Numbered from the stretch's first letter, positions 38,954-48,408 are shown. The stretch: DNA of 64,000 nucleotides from Fimbriiglobus ruber (GCF_002197845.1 NZ_NIDE01000009.1:62001-126000), one strand, 5' to 3'. Program-made: numbers and translations. Notes: generated by a model from the sequence alone, not told the origin.

Positions 38954-39820
38954 GTGTCCAAACCGTTCGACGCGACTAGCAAGGATTTGCTGGAGACGGA
39001 CCCGGCCGGGTGGGTCCGGTATTTGACACGTGCTGATCCTCAGGGGGCCGTTCGGGTGGTGGACGCCGACGTGTCCACCGTGACGGCCGATGCCGACAAG
39101 GTCATTCGGGTCGACGGCCCGACACCAGGGCTATTGCACCTCGAATTCCAGGCCAACGCCGACGCATGGCTCGTACCCCGGTTGCTCGGGTACAATACGC
39201 TTTTGTACAACCGGCATCAGGTGTTCGTGTCGACTTACGTGGTGTTGTTGCGGTCGTTCTCGGGAGCGTCCGCATTAACTGGGCGGTGGCCGATCTCGCC
39301 ACCGTTCGGGCCGCGGTGGGAGTTCAAGTACACCGTCATCCGGATTTGGGAGTGTTCGCCGACCGACTTTCTGACCGGATCGCTGGCACTGATCCCGTTG
39401 GCCCCACTGACCGCCCGTGATCCGGCCGCACTGCCCGAGATCGTGAACCGCATGGGCGACCGGATTCGAGTCGACGCCGATCGTCCTTTGGCGGCCAAAT
39501 TGTGGGCCAGTACGTACGTCCTCCTAGGCTTGCGGTACGACACCGACATCATCGATCGTCTGCTCGAAGGGGTTCTGCAAATGGAAGAATCGACGACTTA
39601 TCAAGCCCTTCTTGCCCGCGGCGAAGCCCGGGGAATGACTCTGGGGCGTCTTGTTGAAGTGCGAGCCATCCTCGCACGGCAAGGCAGCAAGCGATTCGGT
39701 CCCCTCCCTCCGACCGTCGCTGCCGCTTTGGAGGGCATCACCGACCTCGGCCACCTAGAAGGGCTGGCCGATCGCATTCTGGATGTTCACAGCTGGGACG
39801 AACTACTTAGCACCCCATGA
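38954..39820 (+). CDS. Rpn-like PD-(D/E)xK nuclease family protein
   Basis: A 288-aa protein beginning MSKPFDATSKDLLETDPAGW. The N-terminal half carries a PD-(D/E)xK-type core: Asp54 in KVIRVDGP, then Glu64-Phe-Gln66 in LLHLEFQAN. A helical C-terminal part with GEARGMTLGRLVEVRAILARQG follows. Relatives (Rpn/DUF4351-like) are numerous in planctomycete and cyanobacterial genomes and some are recombination-promoting nucleases. It is the only gene of the block with no redox or export features. Its GTG start has AGGAG upstream. Probably a late insertion between PSCyt1 and DUF1501 genes. Confidence 0.8.
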   Translation: MSKPFDATSKDLLETDPAGWVRYLTRADPQGAVRVVDADVSTVTADADKVIRVDGPTPGLLHLEFQANADAWLVPRLLGYNTLLYNRHQVFVSTYVVLLRSFSGASALTGRWPISPPFGPRWEFKYTVIRIWECSPTDFLTGSLALIPLAPLTARDPAALPEIVNRMGDRIRVDADRPLAAKLWASTYVLLGLRYDTDIIDRLLEGVLQMEESTTYQALLARGEARGMTLGRLVEVRAILARQGSKRFGPLPPTVAAALEGITDLGHLEGLADRILDVHSWDELLSTP

Positions 39821-39860
39821 CCACGCCCGCGAATTTTCTCCGACCAGACGAGAATCAGCC

Positions 39861-41306
39861 ATGCTTTCTTCCACCTTCCCCACACGCCGGCAACTCCTCG
39901 CCCGTTGCGGGGCCGGGTTCGGCACGCTCGCGCTCGCCGACCTACTCGCCCGGCAAGGGTTGCTCGCGTCGGACGACACGACCAAGTCACTGAACCCGCT
40001 CGCGCCAAAGAAGCCGCACTTCCCGGGCAAGGCAAAGGCCGTCGTCTGGATCTTCGTCAACGGCGGGCCGAGCCAGGTGGATACGTGGGACTACAAGCCG
40101 GAACTCGCCAAACAGGACGGCAAGGCGCTGCCCGGGATGGACAAAAACACCGGCTTCTTCATCAACGACGTCGGCCCGCTGATGAAGTCGCCGTTCGAGT
40201 TCAAGCAGTACGGCCAGAGCGGGAAGTGGGTGTCGAGCATCTTCCCGAACCTGTCGAAGCACGTCGACAAGATGGCGTTCATCCACTCACTCTGGACCGA
40301 ATCGAACAACCACAGCCCGGCCCTGTTCATGATGAACACCGGCCTGCCGCGGATGGGCAACCCGTCGGTCGGCTCCTGGGTGACTTACGGGCTCGGGAGC
40401 GAGAACGAAAACCTGCCCGGGTTCGTCGTCATGTCCGACCCCAAGGGGCGCGGACTGCCCAAGGGCCACACCCTGAACTGGACGAGCGGCTTCCTCCCCG
40501 GCGCGTTCCAGGGTACCTGGCTCAAACCGTCCGGTGACCCGATCGACAACCTCAAGCGGCCCGCCGGCGTCACCTCCCAGGACCAGGAGGCGGACCTGGC
40601 CCTCATGACCACGCTCAACCGGGCGAGGATCGACCAGTCCGCCCCGGACCGCGAGTTGGAAGCCCGCATCAAGAGCTTCGAGCTGGCTTACCGCATGCAG
40701 GCCGCTGCCCCCGAGGCGATGGACGTGGCCCGCGAAACCAAGGAGACGCAGGACCTTTACGGCATCGGCCGGCCCGAATGTGACCACTTCGCCAAACAGT
40801 GTCTGACCGCCCGCCGGTTGGTCGAGCGGGGCGTCCGGTTCGTGCAGATTTACTCCGGCGGGATGGACAACCAACTCAGCTGGGACGGCCACATCGACAT
40901 CAAGGGGAACCACTCCCAGTTCGCCGGCGAAGTCGACCGTCCGGTCGCCGCGCTGCTCACCGACCTGCAAAACAAGGGCTTACTCGACTCGACGCTGGTG
41001 ATCTGGGCCGGCGAGTTCGGCCGCCTTCCGGTTTCCCAGAAAGGCAACAAGCCGGGCCGCGACCACAACCCGCACGCGAACACCGCCTGGATCGCCGGTG
41101 GCGGGGCCAAAGGCGGCGTCTCTTACGGCGCGACCGACGACGTGGGGTACAAGGCCGCCGTCGATCGCGCCGACACCCACGACTTCCACGCCACCCTGTT
41201 ACATCTGCTCGGCTTCGACCACGAAAAGCTGACGTACATGCACAACGGCCGGCGGTACCGGCTGACCGATGTCCACGGGAAGGTGATCAAAGCCGTGGTG
41301 GCGTGA
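39861..41306 (+). CDS. DUF1501 protein with Tat signal (second copy)
   Basis: A 481-aa paralog of the 34.8-kb gene. The N-terminus FPTRRQLLARCGAGFGTLAL is a twin-arginine signal (Arg9-Arg10). The body has VVWIFVNGGPSQVDTWDYKP, LGSENENLPGFVVM, RFVQIYSGGMDNQLSWDGH, IWAGEFGRLPVSQ and GRDHNPHANTAWIAGGGAKGG. The differing residues at the putative active region (SGGMDN in place of HMGWDHHG) suggest the two copies act on different substrates. An ATG 78 bp upstream lacks the Tat signal context and overlaps the Rpn gene. Confidence 0.92.
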   Translation: MLSSTFPTRRQLLARCGAGFGTLALADLLARQGLLASDDTTKSLNPLAPKKPHFPGKAKAVVWIFVNGGPSQVDTWDYKPELAKQDGKALPGMDKNTGFFINDVGPLMKSPFEFKQYGQSGKWVSSIFPNLSKHVDKMAFIHSLWTESNNHSPALFMMNTGLPRMGNPSVGSWVTYGLGSENENLPGFVVMSDPKGRGLPKGHTLNWTSGFLPGAFQGTWLKPSGDPIDNLKRPAGVTSQDQEADLALMTTLNRARIDQSAPDRELEARIKSFELAYRMQAAAPEAMDVARETKETQDLYGIGRPECDHFAKQCLTARRLVERGVRFVQIYSGGMDNQLSWDGHIDIKGNHSQFAGEVDRPVAALLTDLQNKGLLDSTLVIWAGEFGRLPVSQKGNKPGRDHNPHANTAWIAGGGAKGGVSYGATDDVGYKAAVDRADTHDFHATLLHLLGFDHEKLTYMHNGRRYRLTDVHGKVIKAVVA

Positions 41307-41323
41307 AAGAAATGAAAGAAATT

Positions 41324-41479
41324 GCCACGAAGAGGCACAAAAAAGCACAAAAACAAAGCATGGACGGCAGGAAGCGGTTCACGGATCGCGCGACGATAGC
41401 GCCACCGCTTCCGCCGTCTCGTAAGTTCTTGGTTGCTGCCTGGCTTTCTTTTTTGTGGCTTTTTGTGCCTTTTCGTGGC
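41324..41479. repeat. Imperfect inverted repeat with CACAAAAA units
   Basis: Left arm 41324-41353 (GCCACGAAGAGGCACAAAAA...) pairs with 41450-41479 across a roughly 96-nt spacer, with a few mismatches. The arm plan, three short units about 10 bp apart opening with GCCAC, is the same as in the repeats at 31.5 and 34.7 kb though the bases differ. Confidence 0.75.
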
Positions 41480-41510
41480 TAAAGAATTGAAGTTCGTAAC
41501 CCCGAAGGAG

Positions 41511-44117
41511 ATGCTCTCCGTGTTCCGACTCGCTCTGCTCATGATCATCCCGGCGACGGCCCTCATGCTGGGCGGTGGGACTGTCGCCCAGGAAAAGGCG
41601 AAGGCGCAGGCCAAGAAGCCGCAGCCCAAGCGCGAAGCCACCCCGGCCGAAGACCTCGCCGTGCCGGCCGGGTTCCACATCGAACTCTTGCACACGTCCG
41701 ACGCCGCGACCGAGGGGTCGTGGATCAACATGTGTAAGGACGGCAAGGGCCGGCTCATCGTCGGCGGACAGCGTAGCCAGCCGGTCCTGCGGTTCACCAT
41801 CACCGACGGGAAGGTAAGCAAGGAAGAAAAGCTCGACCTCCCGATCAGCGAGACGATGGGCCTGCTCTACGCCTACGACAGCCTGTACGTCGTCGGCGCC
41901 GGCCCCGGGGCTCCTTACGGGTTGTTCCGCTGCAAGGACACCAAGGGGACTGACCAGTACGACGAAGTGAAACTGCTGAAGAATCTGAACTCCGGCGGCG
42001 AACACGGCGCCCACGCCGTCCTTCTCGGGCCGGATAAGAAGATTTGGGTCATCTGTGGCAACCACACGGGCTTGCCGGCCGGCCTGTCCGCCGAGTCCCC
42101 GCACCAGCACTTCGCCGAAGACCACGTCCTCCCGCGCCAGTGGGACGGCAACGGCCACGCCGCCGGGATTCTCGCCCCGGGCGGGTACGTCGTCCGCACC
42201 GACCCGGACGGGAAAGAGTGGGAACTACTCCTCGCCGGCTTCCGCAACGCTTACGACATGGCGTTCAACGCGGACGGCGAACTGTTCACCTTCGACAGCG
42301 ATATGGAATGGGACTGGGGGATGCCGTGGTACCGCCCGACCCGGATCAACCACTGCACCAGCGCGTCCGAGTCCGGCTGGCGGTCGGGGACCGGCAAGTG
42401 GCCGGAGTATTACGCGGACAGCCTGCCCGCGACGGACAACATCGGCGTCGGCTCGCCGACCGGAGTCACGAACGGGATCGGCGCGAAATTCCCGGCCAAG
42501 TATCAGAAAGCCATCTTCGCCCTCGACTGGACCTACGGCCGCATCTTCGCCGTCCACCTCACCCCGCACGGATCGAGCTACATCGGCACGCATGAAGTGT
42601 TCGTCGCGCCCAAAGGTCTCGTCGGCAACGGGCCGAAGAAGCCGCTGAACGTGACCGACGCCGTGATCGGCGACGACGGCTCGCTGTACTTCACCACCGG
42701 TGGCCGGAACACGCAGTCAGGCCTCTACCGCGTGACCTACACGGGCAGCGAGTCCACCGCGCCTGCCGACCTGCACGACGCGGCCGGTGCGACGGACCGC
42801 AAGCTGCGGCACGAGATCGAGGCGTTCCACGGCAAGAAAGATCCGAAGGCGGTCGCGACGGCGTGGCCGCACCTGGGGAGCGAAGACCGGTTCCTCCGGT
42901 ACGCCGCCCGGGTCGCGATCGAGTTCCAAGCGGTCGCCGAATGGAAATCCAAACTGCTGACCGAGACGAACCCGACGGCCGCCATCAACGCCGCCCTGGC
43001 GATCGCCCGGGTTGGCGACTTCGCGGCCCAGGTGGAAATGTTCACGGCCCTCGAAAAGTTCCCGCTCTCTTCGCTGACCGATGAGCAAAAGCTCGAAAAG
43101 CTCCGCGTGTTGGAGGTGAGCTTCAGCCGTCACGGTCAGCCGACGGGAACTTTTGTCAACAAGGTGGCGGCGGAAGTGGACGGCCAGTTCCCGTCCGCGA
43201 ACGAGTTCGTCAACCGCGAGGCCGTCCAGATCCTGATCTACCTGCAATCGCCGAAGGTGCTGGCCAAGGCCCTTACGCTGATGGCCAACGCCAAGACGCA
43301 GGAAGACCGGTTCCACTACCTCTTCCACCTCCGTACTCTCCCGGTCGGCTTCTGGACGCTCGACCAGCGGAAGGAATACCTCGGCTACTGGACCAAGGAC
43401 GCGGGTAAGATGGCCCACCCGCCGCAGGTGCTGAAGTGGTTCGAGGAGGCCGGCCGCGGGTATTCGGACGGCGCGAGTTTCGCCAACTTCAAGCGGAACT
43501 TCCTTAAAGAATATGTTCTGGGCCTCTCGCCGGCCGAGAAGAAGGAACTCGACCCGATCATCAACGCCATCGATAAGGCGGCGAACGTGGTCATCGAGGC
43601 CAAGGTCCGCCCGTTCGTGAAGAAGTGGGCGATGGACGACCTCGTCTCCCTGCTGCCCAAAGCGTCCTCGGGGCGGAACTTCGAAAAGGGCAAGCAAGCG
43701 TTCGTGGACGCCCAGTGCGCGAAGTGTCACCGCTTCGGCGACTTCGGCGGGTCGGTCGGCCCGGACCTGACGGCCATCGCCAGCCGGTTCGACAAGCAGG
43801 CGATTCTGGAGTCGATCCTGGAGCCGTCGAAGGTCCTTTCGGAACAGTACCAGAACGAGCAGTTCAACACGTTTAGCGGGCAATCGGTGATCGGCCGGGT
43901 GGTCGACGAGTCGGCCGACAAGGTGGCCGTTCAACCCGACCCACTCGATCAGAAGCGGGTCGAGATCAAGAAGGCTGACATCGAGACGCGGAAGGCGTCC
44001 AAGCTCTCTCCGATGCCGGCCAACCTCGCCGACGTGCTGACGACCGACGACATCCTTGACCTGATCGCGTTCCTGGAGTCCGGAGGCCGCAAGCAGCACC
44101 CGGCATTCAAGAAGTAA
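41511..44117 (+). CDS. PVC-type cytochrome with propeller and HEAT repeats (second)
   Basis: An exported 868-aa protein without a discoidin domain. A signal peptide (VFRLALLMIIPATALMLGGG) is followed by a sorbosone-dehydrogenase-like propeller (AVPAGFHIELLHTS, GFRNAYDMAFNADGELFTFDSD) and HEAT-like helical repeats over about 435-640. A C-terminal cytochrome c motif AQCAKCHRF lies near residue 735, and VGPDLTAIASRFDKQAILESILEPS supplies the distal ligand region. It closes the seven-gene block and ends before a strong terminator. The ATG directly abuts AAGGAG, so GTG 41520, nine bases after it, may be the true start. An electron-transfer partner of the DUF1501/PSCyt1 proteins is an inference. 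Confidence 0.9.
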   Translation: MLSVFRLALLMIIPATALMLGGGTVAQEKAKAQAKKPQPKREATPAEDLAVPAGFHIELLHTSDAATEGSWINMCKDGKGRLIVGGQRSQPVLRFTITDGKVSKEEKLDLPISETMGLLYAYDSLYVVGAGPGAPYGLFRCKDTKGTDQYDEVKLLKNLNSGGEHGAHAVLLGPDKKIWVICGNHTGLPAGLSAESPHQHFAEDHVLPRQWDGNGHAAGILAPGGYVVRTDPDGKEWELLLAGFRNAYDMAFNADGELFTFDSDMEWDWGMPWYRPTRINHCTSASESGWRSGTGKWPEYYADSLPATDNIGVGSPTGVTNGIGAKFPAKYQKAIFALDWTYGRIFAVHLTPHGSSYIGTHEVFVAPKGLVGNGPKKPLNVTDAVIGDDGSLYFTTGGRNTQSGLYRVTYTGSESTAPADLHDAAGATDRKLRHEIEAFHGKKDPKAVATAWPHLGSEDRFLRYAARVAIEFQAVAEWKSKLLTETNPTAAINAALAIARVGDFAAQVEMFTALEKFPLSSLTDEQKLEKLRVLEVSFSRHGQPTGTFVNKVAAEVDGQFPSANEFVNREAVQILIYLQSPKVLAKALTLMANAKTQEDRFHYLFHLRTLPVGFWTLDQRKEYLGYWTKDAGKMAHPPQVLKWFEEAGRGYSDGASFANFKRNFLKEYVLGLSPAEKKELDPIINAIDKAANVVIEAKVRPFVKKWAMDDLVSLLPKASSGRNFEKGKQAFVDAQCAKCHRFGDFGGSVGPDLTAIASRFDKQAILESILEPSKVLSEQYQNEQFNTFSGQSVIGRVVDESADKVAVQPDPLDQKRVEIKKADIETRKASKLSPMPANLADVLTTDDILDLIAFLESGGRKQHPAFKK

Positions 44118-44466
44118 GTAAGCTCGTTTCCCCGACATGGGAAGAGGAGTTCAAGGCGGTCCGCCTGGGAATCGGGCGGACCGCCGCTTTTGGGACCGAA
44201 GTTTGAAGATCCTCATGCCATAAGCTGGTCTAAAGTACAAAAACCTGTCAATTCGGTCTCGCACTTTTTGAGCGATCGGTTTTGTCGGAAATCGGTCGCT
44301 TGCATCCGTGTCCCTTGCTGCCCGAATCGCAAGTCCGCTCTCGTTTCCTGCTATTCCTCGACTTCTTTGAATCCCTTGGCACTGTCATTGCGTAACTCTC
44401 TTTCGCCAACAGAGTCGCCGCGTCAGTGGCGGCTCCGCATCGAGGCTTCGCCCCAGGAGGTGCATC
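44118..44466. other. Intergenic region after the cytochrome block
   Basis: It holds the terminator at 44155-44185. The remaining 280 bp are less GC-rich and upstream of the glycine-zipper stress-type gene; no promoter could be assigned with confidence. Confidence 0.5.
44155..44191 (+). terminator. Intrinsic terminator of the cytochrome/DUF1501 block
   Basis: GGCGGTCCGCC and GGCGGACCGCC form an 11-bp stem with a 9-nt loop, followed by GCTTTT, 38 bp after the last stop of the block. Confidence 0.75.
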
Positions 44467-44988
44467 ATGATGACTCACGAAACCGTTGTCGGTGCCTTTG
44501 ACAACCGTGAGCGTGCCCGGGAAGCGATTCAGGGCCTAAAGAGCGCCGGTTTCTCGGACGACCAACTCGGGATACTCACCCAGGATCAGTCGACTCGAGT
44601 AGTCGGCGAGCGGGCAGCCGCCGCGGACGAAACGCCGAGTTCTCACTGGGAAGAAGGGACCGGGATTGGTGCCGCCGCGGGGGCGGCGACGGGACTGGGC
44701 ATCGGGCTGGCCGTGGCCGCCGGCTTGGTCCCGCCGCTCGGGCCGATCATCGCCGGGGGGACGTTGATCGCACTGCTCGCCAGCGCGGGAGCCGGGGCAA
44801 CGGTCGGCTCCGTGGTCGGTGGCTTGATCGGCCTGGGCGTTCCGGAAGACGAAGCCAGTTACTACGAGGAAGAGTTCCGGTCGGGCCGGACGCTCGTGAC
44901 CGTCCGCACGGAAAATCGGGCGGAAGAAGCCCGGTCGATCCTGAACCAGCACGGCGCCGTGCAGCGGGAAACCGTTGACACTTACTAA
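44467..44988 (+). CDS. General stress protein-like, glycine-zipper membrane segment
   Basis: A 173-aa protein. The N-terminal part TVVGAFDNRERAREAIQGLKSAGFSDDQLGIL is the YflT/general stress protein 17M-type fold. The centre (about 66-126) is a Gly/Ala-rich membrane stretch with GIGAAAGAATGLGIGLAVAA and GAGATVGSVVGGLIGLG. The C-terminal part ends with LVTVRTENRAEEARSILNQHGA, a second copy of the same fold. GGAGG sits eight bases before the ATG. The family is induced by general stress in other bacteria; the role here is inferred only. Confidence 0.82.
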   Translation: MMTHETVVGAFDNRERAREAIQGLKSAGFSDDQLGILTQDQSTRVVGERAAAADETPSSHWEEGTGIGAAAGAATGLGIGLAVAAGLVPPLGPIIAGGTLIALLASAGAGATVGSVVGGLIGLGVPEDEASYYEEEFRSGRTLVTVRTENRAEEARSILNQHGAVQRETVDTY

Positions 44989-45237
44989 CGCGTGTTGTTG
45001 ACGAGTACAAACCTCTCCCCGCGGGCGGCAAGCCAACGAGTTTGTCGCCCGCGTGTCATTTACGGGACGGAGGGGCGGTGACGAAGTTCGGGGAGGAGTC
45101 CTTTCCCCGCCGTCGCAAGGTTGGTAACATCAGTTGATTCATGGGCTTACGTTTGCGACCGAATATTCGTACTCCGTAAGCGAATAAAATGTCGTCCGCG
45201 GGCGGCAATCCGCCGCTCGCTTCTGTGGACAACATTT

Positions 45238-47328
45238 ATGTCGCCTGCCTCGCCCTCGATGGATCTTCCGGCCGCCGAGCCGGAGCCCCCAAGTACCCTC
45301 GCCCACGACTGTCGCGCCCCGTTCCGGGCTGCGTGGCCGTGGGTAATGTGTGTCGTCGGGTTGGACTACTTGAGCAGTCTGGCTTACCAACCCTCGGTGG
45401 CGTTCGCCGTCGCCGGCCCCCTCGCTCCGATCGTGACTGTTGGTGTCGTCGCCGCAACACTTCTCCTGGCCGTCCCCCTTTACTGCTATCTCGCTGGGCG
45501 TTCACCCCACGGCTCCGGGTCGACCGGGTTGCTAGAACGGCTCGTGCCCGGGTGGGTCGGGAAAGTTCTCGTCCTGGTCCTGCTCGGCTTCGTCGCGACC
45601 GACCTCGTGTTCACCCGGACGTTCTCAGCCGCCGACGCGGCCGAACACCTGACGCGGAGCCCGTTCGGGCCGTGGCAGGGGGCACTCGAGTCCGCCTGCG
45701 TAAGCGGGCACGATCTCGCGAGCGAACTTCCGGAGGAGGTGAGCAGCCGGGCCCACGGTTTGAGCAACCGGCAGGTCGTGGTCGCACTGATCCTGCTCGT
45801 GGTCGGGTCGGTCGTCGCCTGGGTCTTCGGTCGGGGAATTACACGCGGGCTCGTCCGCGTGGCCGTCGTGGCGACCGGAATGTATCTGTTGGTCACGACG
45901 ATAATCATCGGTAGCGGGATTGTGCATCTCGTCGCGCACCCGGAGTTGGTACAGAACTGGCACGCCGCCGTCTTCGCCGGCGGAAGTTCCGGAGCCACCC
46001 CTCAGTCCACCCTCGGGTGGTGGCCGCTGGCGCTGGCGTGCGTGGTCCTCTTCCCGAAACTCGCGCTCGGGTTGAGCGGGTACGAACTCGCGCTCACGTC
46101 CATGCCGCTCGTCCGCGGGCGACCGGACGACGACTGGGTCTACCCGCGCGGGCGAATCCGCGCGACCCGCTACCTGCTCATCTCGATCGCGCTGCTCATG
46201 GCCGTCCTGCTACTCACGTCCACCCTGGTCACGACCATCCTGATCCCGGCCGAAGCGCTCGCGAGCGACGGCCCCGCAGCCAACCGCGCCCTGGCGTACC
46301 TGGCCCACGGCGGGCCGCTCGCCGGGGGCATCGAACCGGCGGCGGTGAACCCGCTGTTCGGCCCGTGGTTCGGGGTGGTGTACGACGCGGCCGCCGTGAC
46401 CATGCTGACACTCGCCGGCGTCACCGTCATGATCGGCATGCGGGACCTGATCCCGCCGTACCTTTACCGGCTCGGGATGGACTGGAAGTGGTCCCAGCGG
46501 TTCGGGCTCCTGACGTACCTGTTTACCTTTCTGAAACTCGGGGTGATTTACGTCTACAGCGCGGACGTGGACTCCCAGCGTGGGGCGTACCTGACCGGCG
46601 TACTGAGCATCTTCACTGCGGCCGCGTTCACCGCCGTCCTCGACGTGTGGAAGCGGCGGGCGGGGCAGTGGGTCGTGTTCCGGGTCTCGCCCCTGTTCCT
46701 GACCGCGCTGGTTCTGTTCGCCGGCAGCACGGTTGTCGTGGTTTGGGCGCACCCGGCCGGCCTGCACATGACCCTCTGGTTCGTCGGCGCGACCATGCTC
46801 GTGTCGATGGTCACGCGGTTTTTTCGGAACACCGAGCTGCGGTTCACCGGGTTCGAGTTTGCGGACGAGGCGTCCCGCCATCTCTGGCAGGACCTGATCG
46901 CCAAGGACTACTCGATCATCGTCCCCCTGCGCCCGAACGGCACGCCGATCGCGCAGAAGGAGGTCTTGATCCGCAAGATCCACCGCATCCCGGCGGACAT
47001 GCCGGTGGTGTTCGTCCAGACCGAACTCGGCGACGCCAGTGATTTCGCGCAGCTTCCCCGGGTCCGCGTCTGCCGGGAAAACGGGCGGGTGGTCGCGCAC
47101 ATCACCCGGTGTACGTCGGTGCCGCACGTTCTGGCGGCCGCCGCCCTCGAAATCGCGCGGGAGGGAATGGTGCCCGAGGTCCACTTCGGCTGGTCGAGCG
47201 AACACCCGCTGACGGCCAACCTGAACTTCGTGCTGTTCGGCCAGGGGAACGTGCCGTGGATGGTCTACGAACTAATCCAGGCCGCCGACGTGCCGGCCGA
47301 ACGGAAACCGCGTGTGGTCGTGGGGTGA
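45238..47328 (+). CDS. APC superfamily permease-like transporter
   Basis: A 696-aa integral membrane protein with about 12 hydrophobic segments between residues 30 and 530. The first contains GLDYLSSLAYQPSVAFAVAG, the unwound helix expected in amino acid/polyamine/organocation transporters. The C-terminal 170 residues are soluble (RFTGFEFADEASRHLWQDLIAKDYSIIVPLRPNG) and look like a cytoplasmic regulatory domain. Substrate unknown. The ATG at 45238 starts the protein; an open frame from 45121 lacks a ribosome site and normal composition. No operon partner is obvious. Confidence 0.82.
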   Translation: MSPASPSMDLPAAEPEPPSTLAHDCRAPFRAAWPWVMCVVGLDYLSSLAYQPSVAFAVAGPLAPIVTVGVVAATLLLAVPLYCYLAGRSPHGSGSTGLLERLVPGWVGKVLVLVLLGFVATDLVFTRTFSAADAAEHLTRSPFGPWQGALESACVSGHDLASELPEEVSSRAHGLSNRQVVVALILLVVGSVVAWVFGRGITRGLVRVAVVATGMYLLVTTIIIGSGIVHLVAHPELVQNWHAAVFAGGSSGATPQSTLGWWPLALACVVLFPKLALGLSGYELALTSMPLVRGRPDDDWVYPRGRIRATRYLLISIALLMAVLLLTSTLVTTILIPAEALASDGPAANRALAYLAHGGPLAGGIEPAAVNPLFGPWFGVVYDAAAVTMLTLAGVTVMIGMRDLIPPYLYRLGMDWKWSQRFGLLTYLFTFLKLGVIYVYSADVDSQRGAYLTGVLSIFTAAAFTAVLDVWKRRAGQWVVFRVSPLFLTALVLFAGSTVVVVWAHPAGLHMTLWFVGATMLVSMVTRFFRNTELRFTGFEFADEASRHLWQDLIAKDYSIIVPLRPNGTPIAQKEVLIRKIHRIPADMPVVFVQTELGDASDFAQLPRVRVCRENGRVVAHITRCTSVPHVLAAAALEIAREGMVPEVHFGWSSEHPLTANLNFVLFGQGNVPWMVYELIQAADVPAERKPRVVVG

Positions 47329-47662
47329 TGCTTTGAATATTACTCGATGTGAAGGCGACACACGTAAAATGAACGACCCGAGAAAAAGCTAGATTTATGT
47401 CGGATTGATTGAAAAGTATGGCTTACTGATCGCGTTTGTTGCTCGCAAAAATCGGAACGGGCGTGCCCGCCATTCGGCACGCTCGTTCGTGTCTCTCGGC
47501 CGGCCGCTGCCTTTTCGCCTCTCGGCCGATTCTCCGGCAACTTCACCTCGAATGAATCAGCCAAGACAGATACGTCTTCCGGCACAGCGATTGCCTAACC
47601 GTATGGCGTCACGATCGCACCTGTCGCGGTCAACTCACGGTATCTCAAAACGAGGCTCGACT
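47329..47662. other. Intergenic region, nothing recognised
   Basis: This 334-bp gap after the permease gene has no supported gene, hairpin or clear promoter. A GGCCGGCCG palindrome near 47500 is too short to interpret. Confidence 0.5.
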
Positions 47663-48097
47663 ATGAAGAATATGTTGTGTGTGGCTGCCGTCGCCGTGGC
47701 CGCAATGATCCCGGTGGCTTGCAACAACAGCCCGCCGGGGGGGAACACGGCCGCGGGAACCGGCGTGGGGAGTGGGAACAAAGGTACGTTTACGATCAAA
47801 GCCCCGGAGATGAGTACCACAATCAAGCAGGGCGACCGCCAAACGGTGAAACTGTCTCTGAGCCGCGGCTCCGAGTTCAAACAATCCGTGAAACTCGAAG
47901 CCAGCGCCCCGACGGGGTTGAAGGTCGACCTGGGCACGAAGCACGTTGCCGCGTCCGATCCGACCGAATTCACGTTGACGATCGAGGCAGACAAGACGGC
48001 CGCGATCGGCGAAAGCGTCGTCAAGGTGACCGGCACCCCGGACACCGGCACGGCCACGAGTGTGGATGTGAAGGTCAAAGTGGAAGAGAAGAAATAA
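47663..48097 (+). CDS. Small lipoprotein with an Ig-like beta domain
   Basis: A 144-aa protein: MKNMLCVAAVAVAAMIPVAC has a lipobox-like end (PVAC) and the mature part begins with a Gly/Asn-rich linker. The rest (FTIKAPEMSTTIKQGDRQTVKLSLSR, then PTEFTLTIEADKTAAIGESVV) is a short beta-sandwich resembling bacterial NPCBM/Ig-like repeats. Upstream GAGG supports the ATG at 47663. It is followed after 69 bp by a DUF1328 gene. Function unknown. Confidence 0.75.
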   Translation: MKNMLCVAAVAVAAMIPVACNNSPPGGNTAAGTGVGSGNKGTFTIKAPEMSTTIKQGDRQTVKLSLSRGSEFKQSVKLEASAPTGLKVDLGTKHVAASDPTEFTLTIEADKTAAIGESVVKVTGTPDTGTATSVDVKVKVEEKK

Positions 48098-48166
48098 CTC
48101 CATCCGGGGAGTGCCGGAAGACCTCCCATCCGGCATACCTCCGGCTTCTAACGGAGAGGCTCAGCT

Positions 48167-48343
48167 ATGTTACGCCTGGCACTCGTCTTCCTGGTCGTAG
48201 CCTTGTTCGCGGCTCTATTCGGTTTCGGTCTTGTGGCCGATTACTCTTTTGACGCCGCCAGGATTCTCTTCTTCGTGTTCCTGGTTCTCGCCGTGTTGTC
48301 TTTGATCGGTGGGGGATTGCGCGGCACACGCCCGATCACCTGA
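48167..48343 (+). CDS. Small DUF1328-like membrane protein, 58 aa
   Basis: The ATG at 48167 is preceded by GGAGAGG and opens a 58-codon frame that ends at the TGA at 48341. The peptide begins MLRLALVFLVVALFAALFG and has two hydrophobic segments, the second LFFVFLVLAVLSLIGGGLRG. This matches the YtjA/DUF1328 family of very small inner-membrane proteins found with stress genes. The neighbouring lipoprotein and glycine-zipper stress-type gene fit an envelope-stress context. Confidence 0.8.
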   Translation: MLRLALVFLVVALFAALFGFGLVADYSFDAARILFFVFLVLAVLSLIGGGLRGTRPIT

Positions 48344-48357
48344 CGACCAGCACATCA

Positions 48358-48408
48358 AACGCAGAACGCCCCGGGCCGGAAACTTTCCGGCCCGGGGCGT
48401 TCTGCGTT
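48358..48408. repeat. Near-loopless 51-nt palindrome
   Basis: Two 25-nt arms (left: AACGCAGAACGCCCCGGGCC...) are exact reverse complements around a single C. It lies 15 bp past the DUF1328 gene and just before a transposase remnant. It may end transcription or be a small mobile repeat. Confidence 0.88.

Noticed and set aside
42717-44138. 473-codon minus-strand open frame
   Set aside because: Antisense to the second PVC cytochrome; the composition (Arg, Leu, Gly) is typical for such shadows.
46017-47042. 341-codon frame inside the permease gene
   Set aside because: Arg/Gly/Pro-rich alternative frame of a clear multi-spanning transporter.
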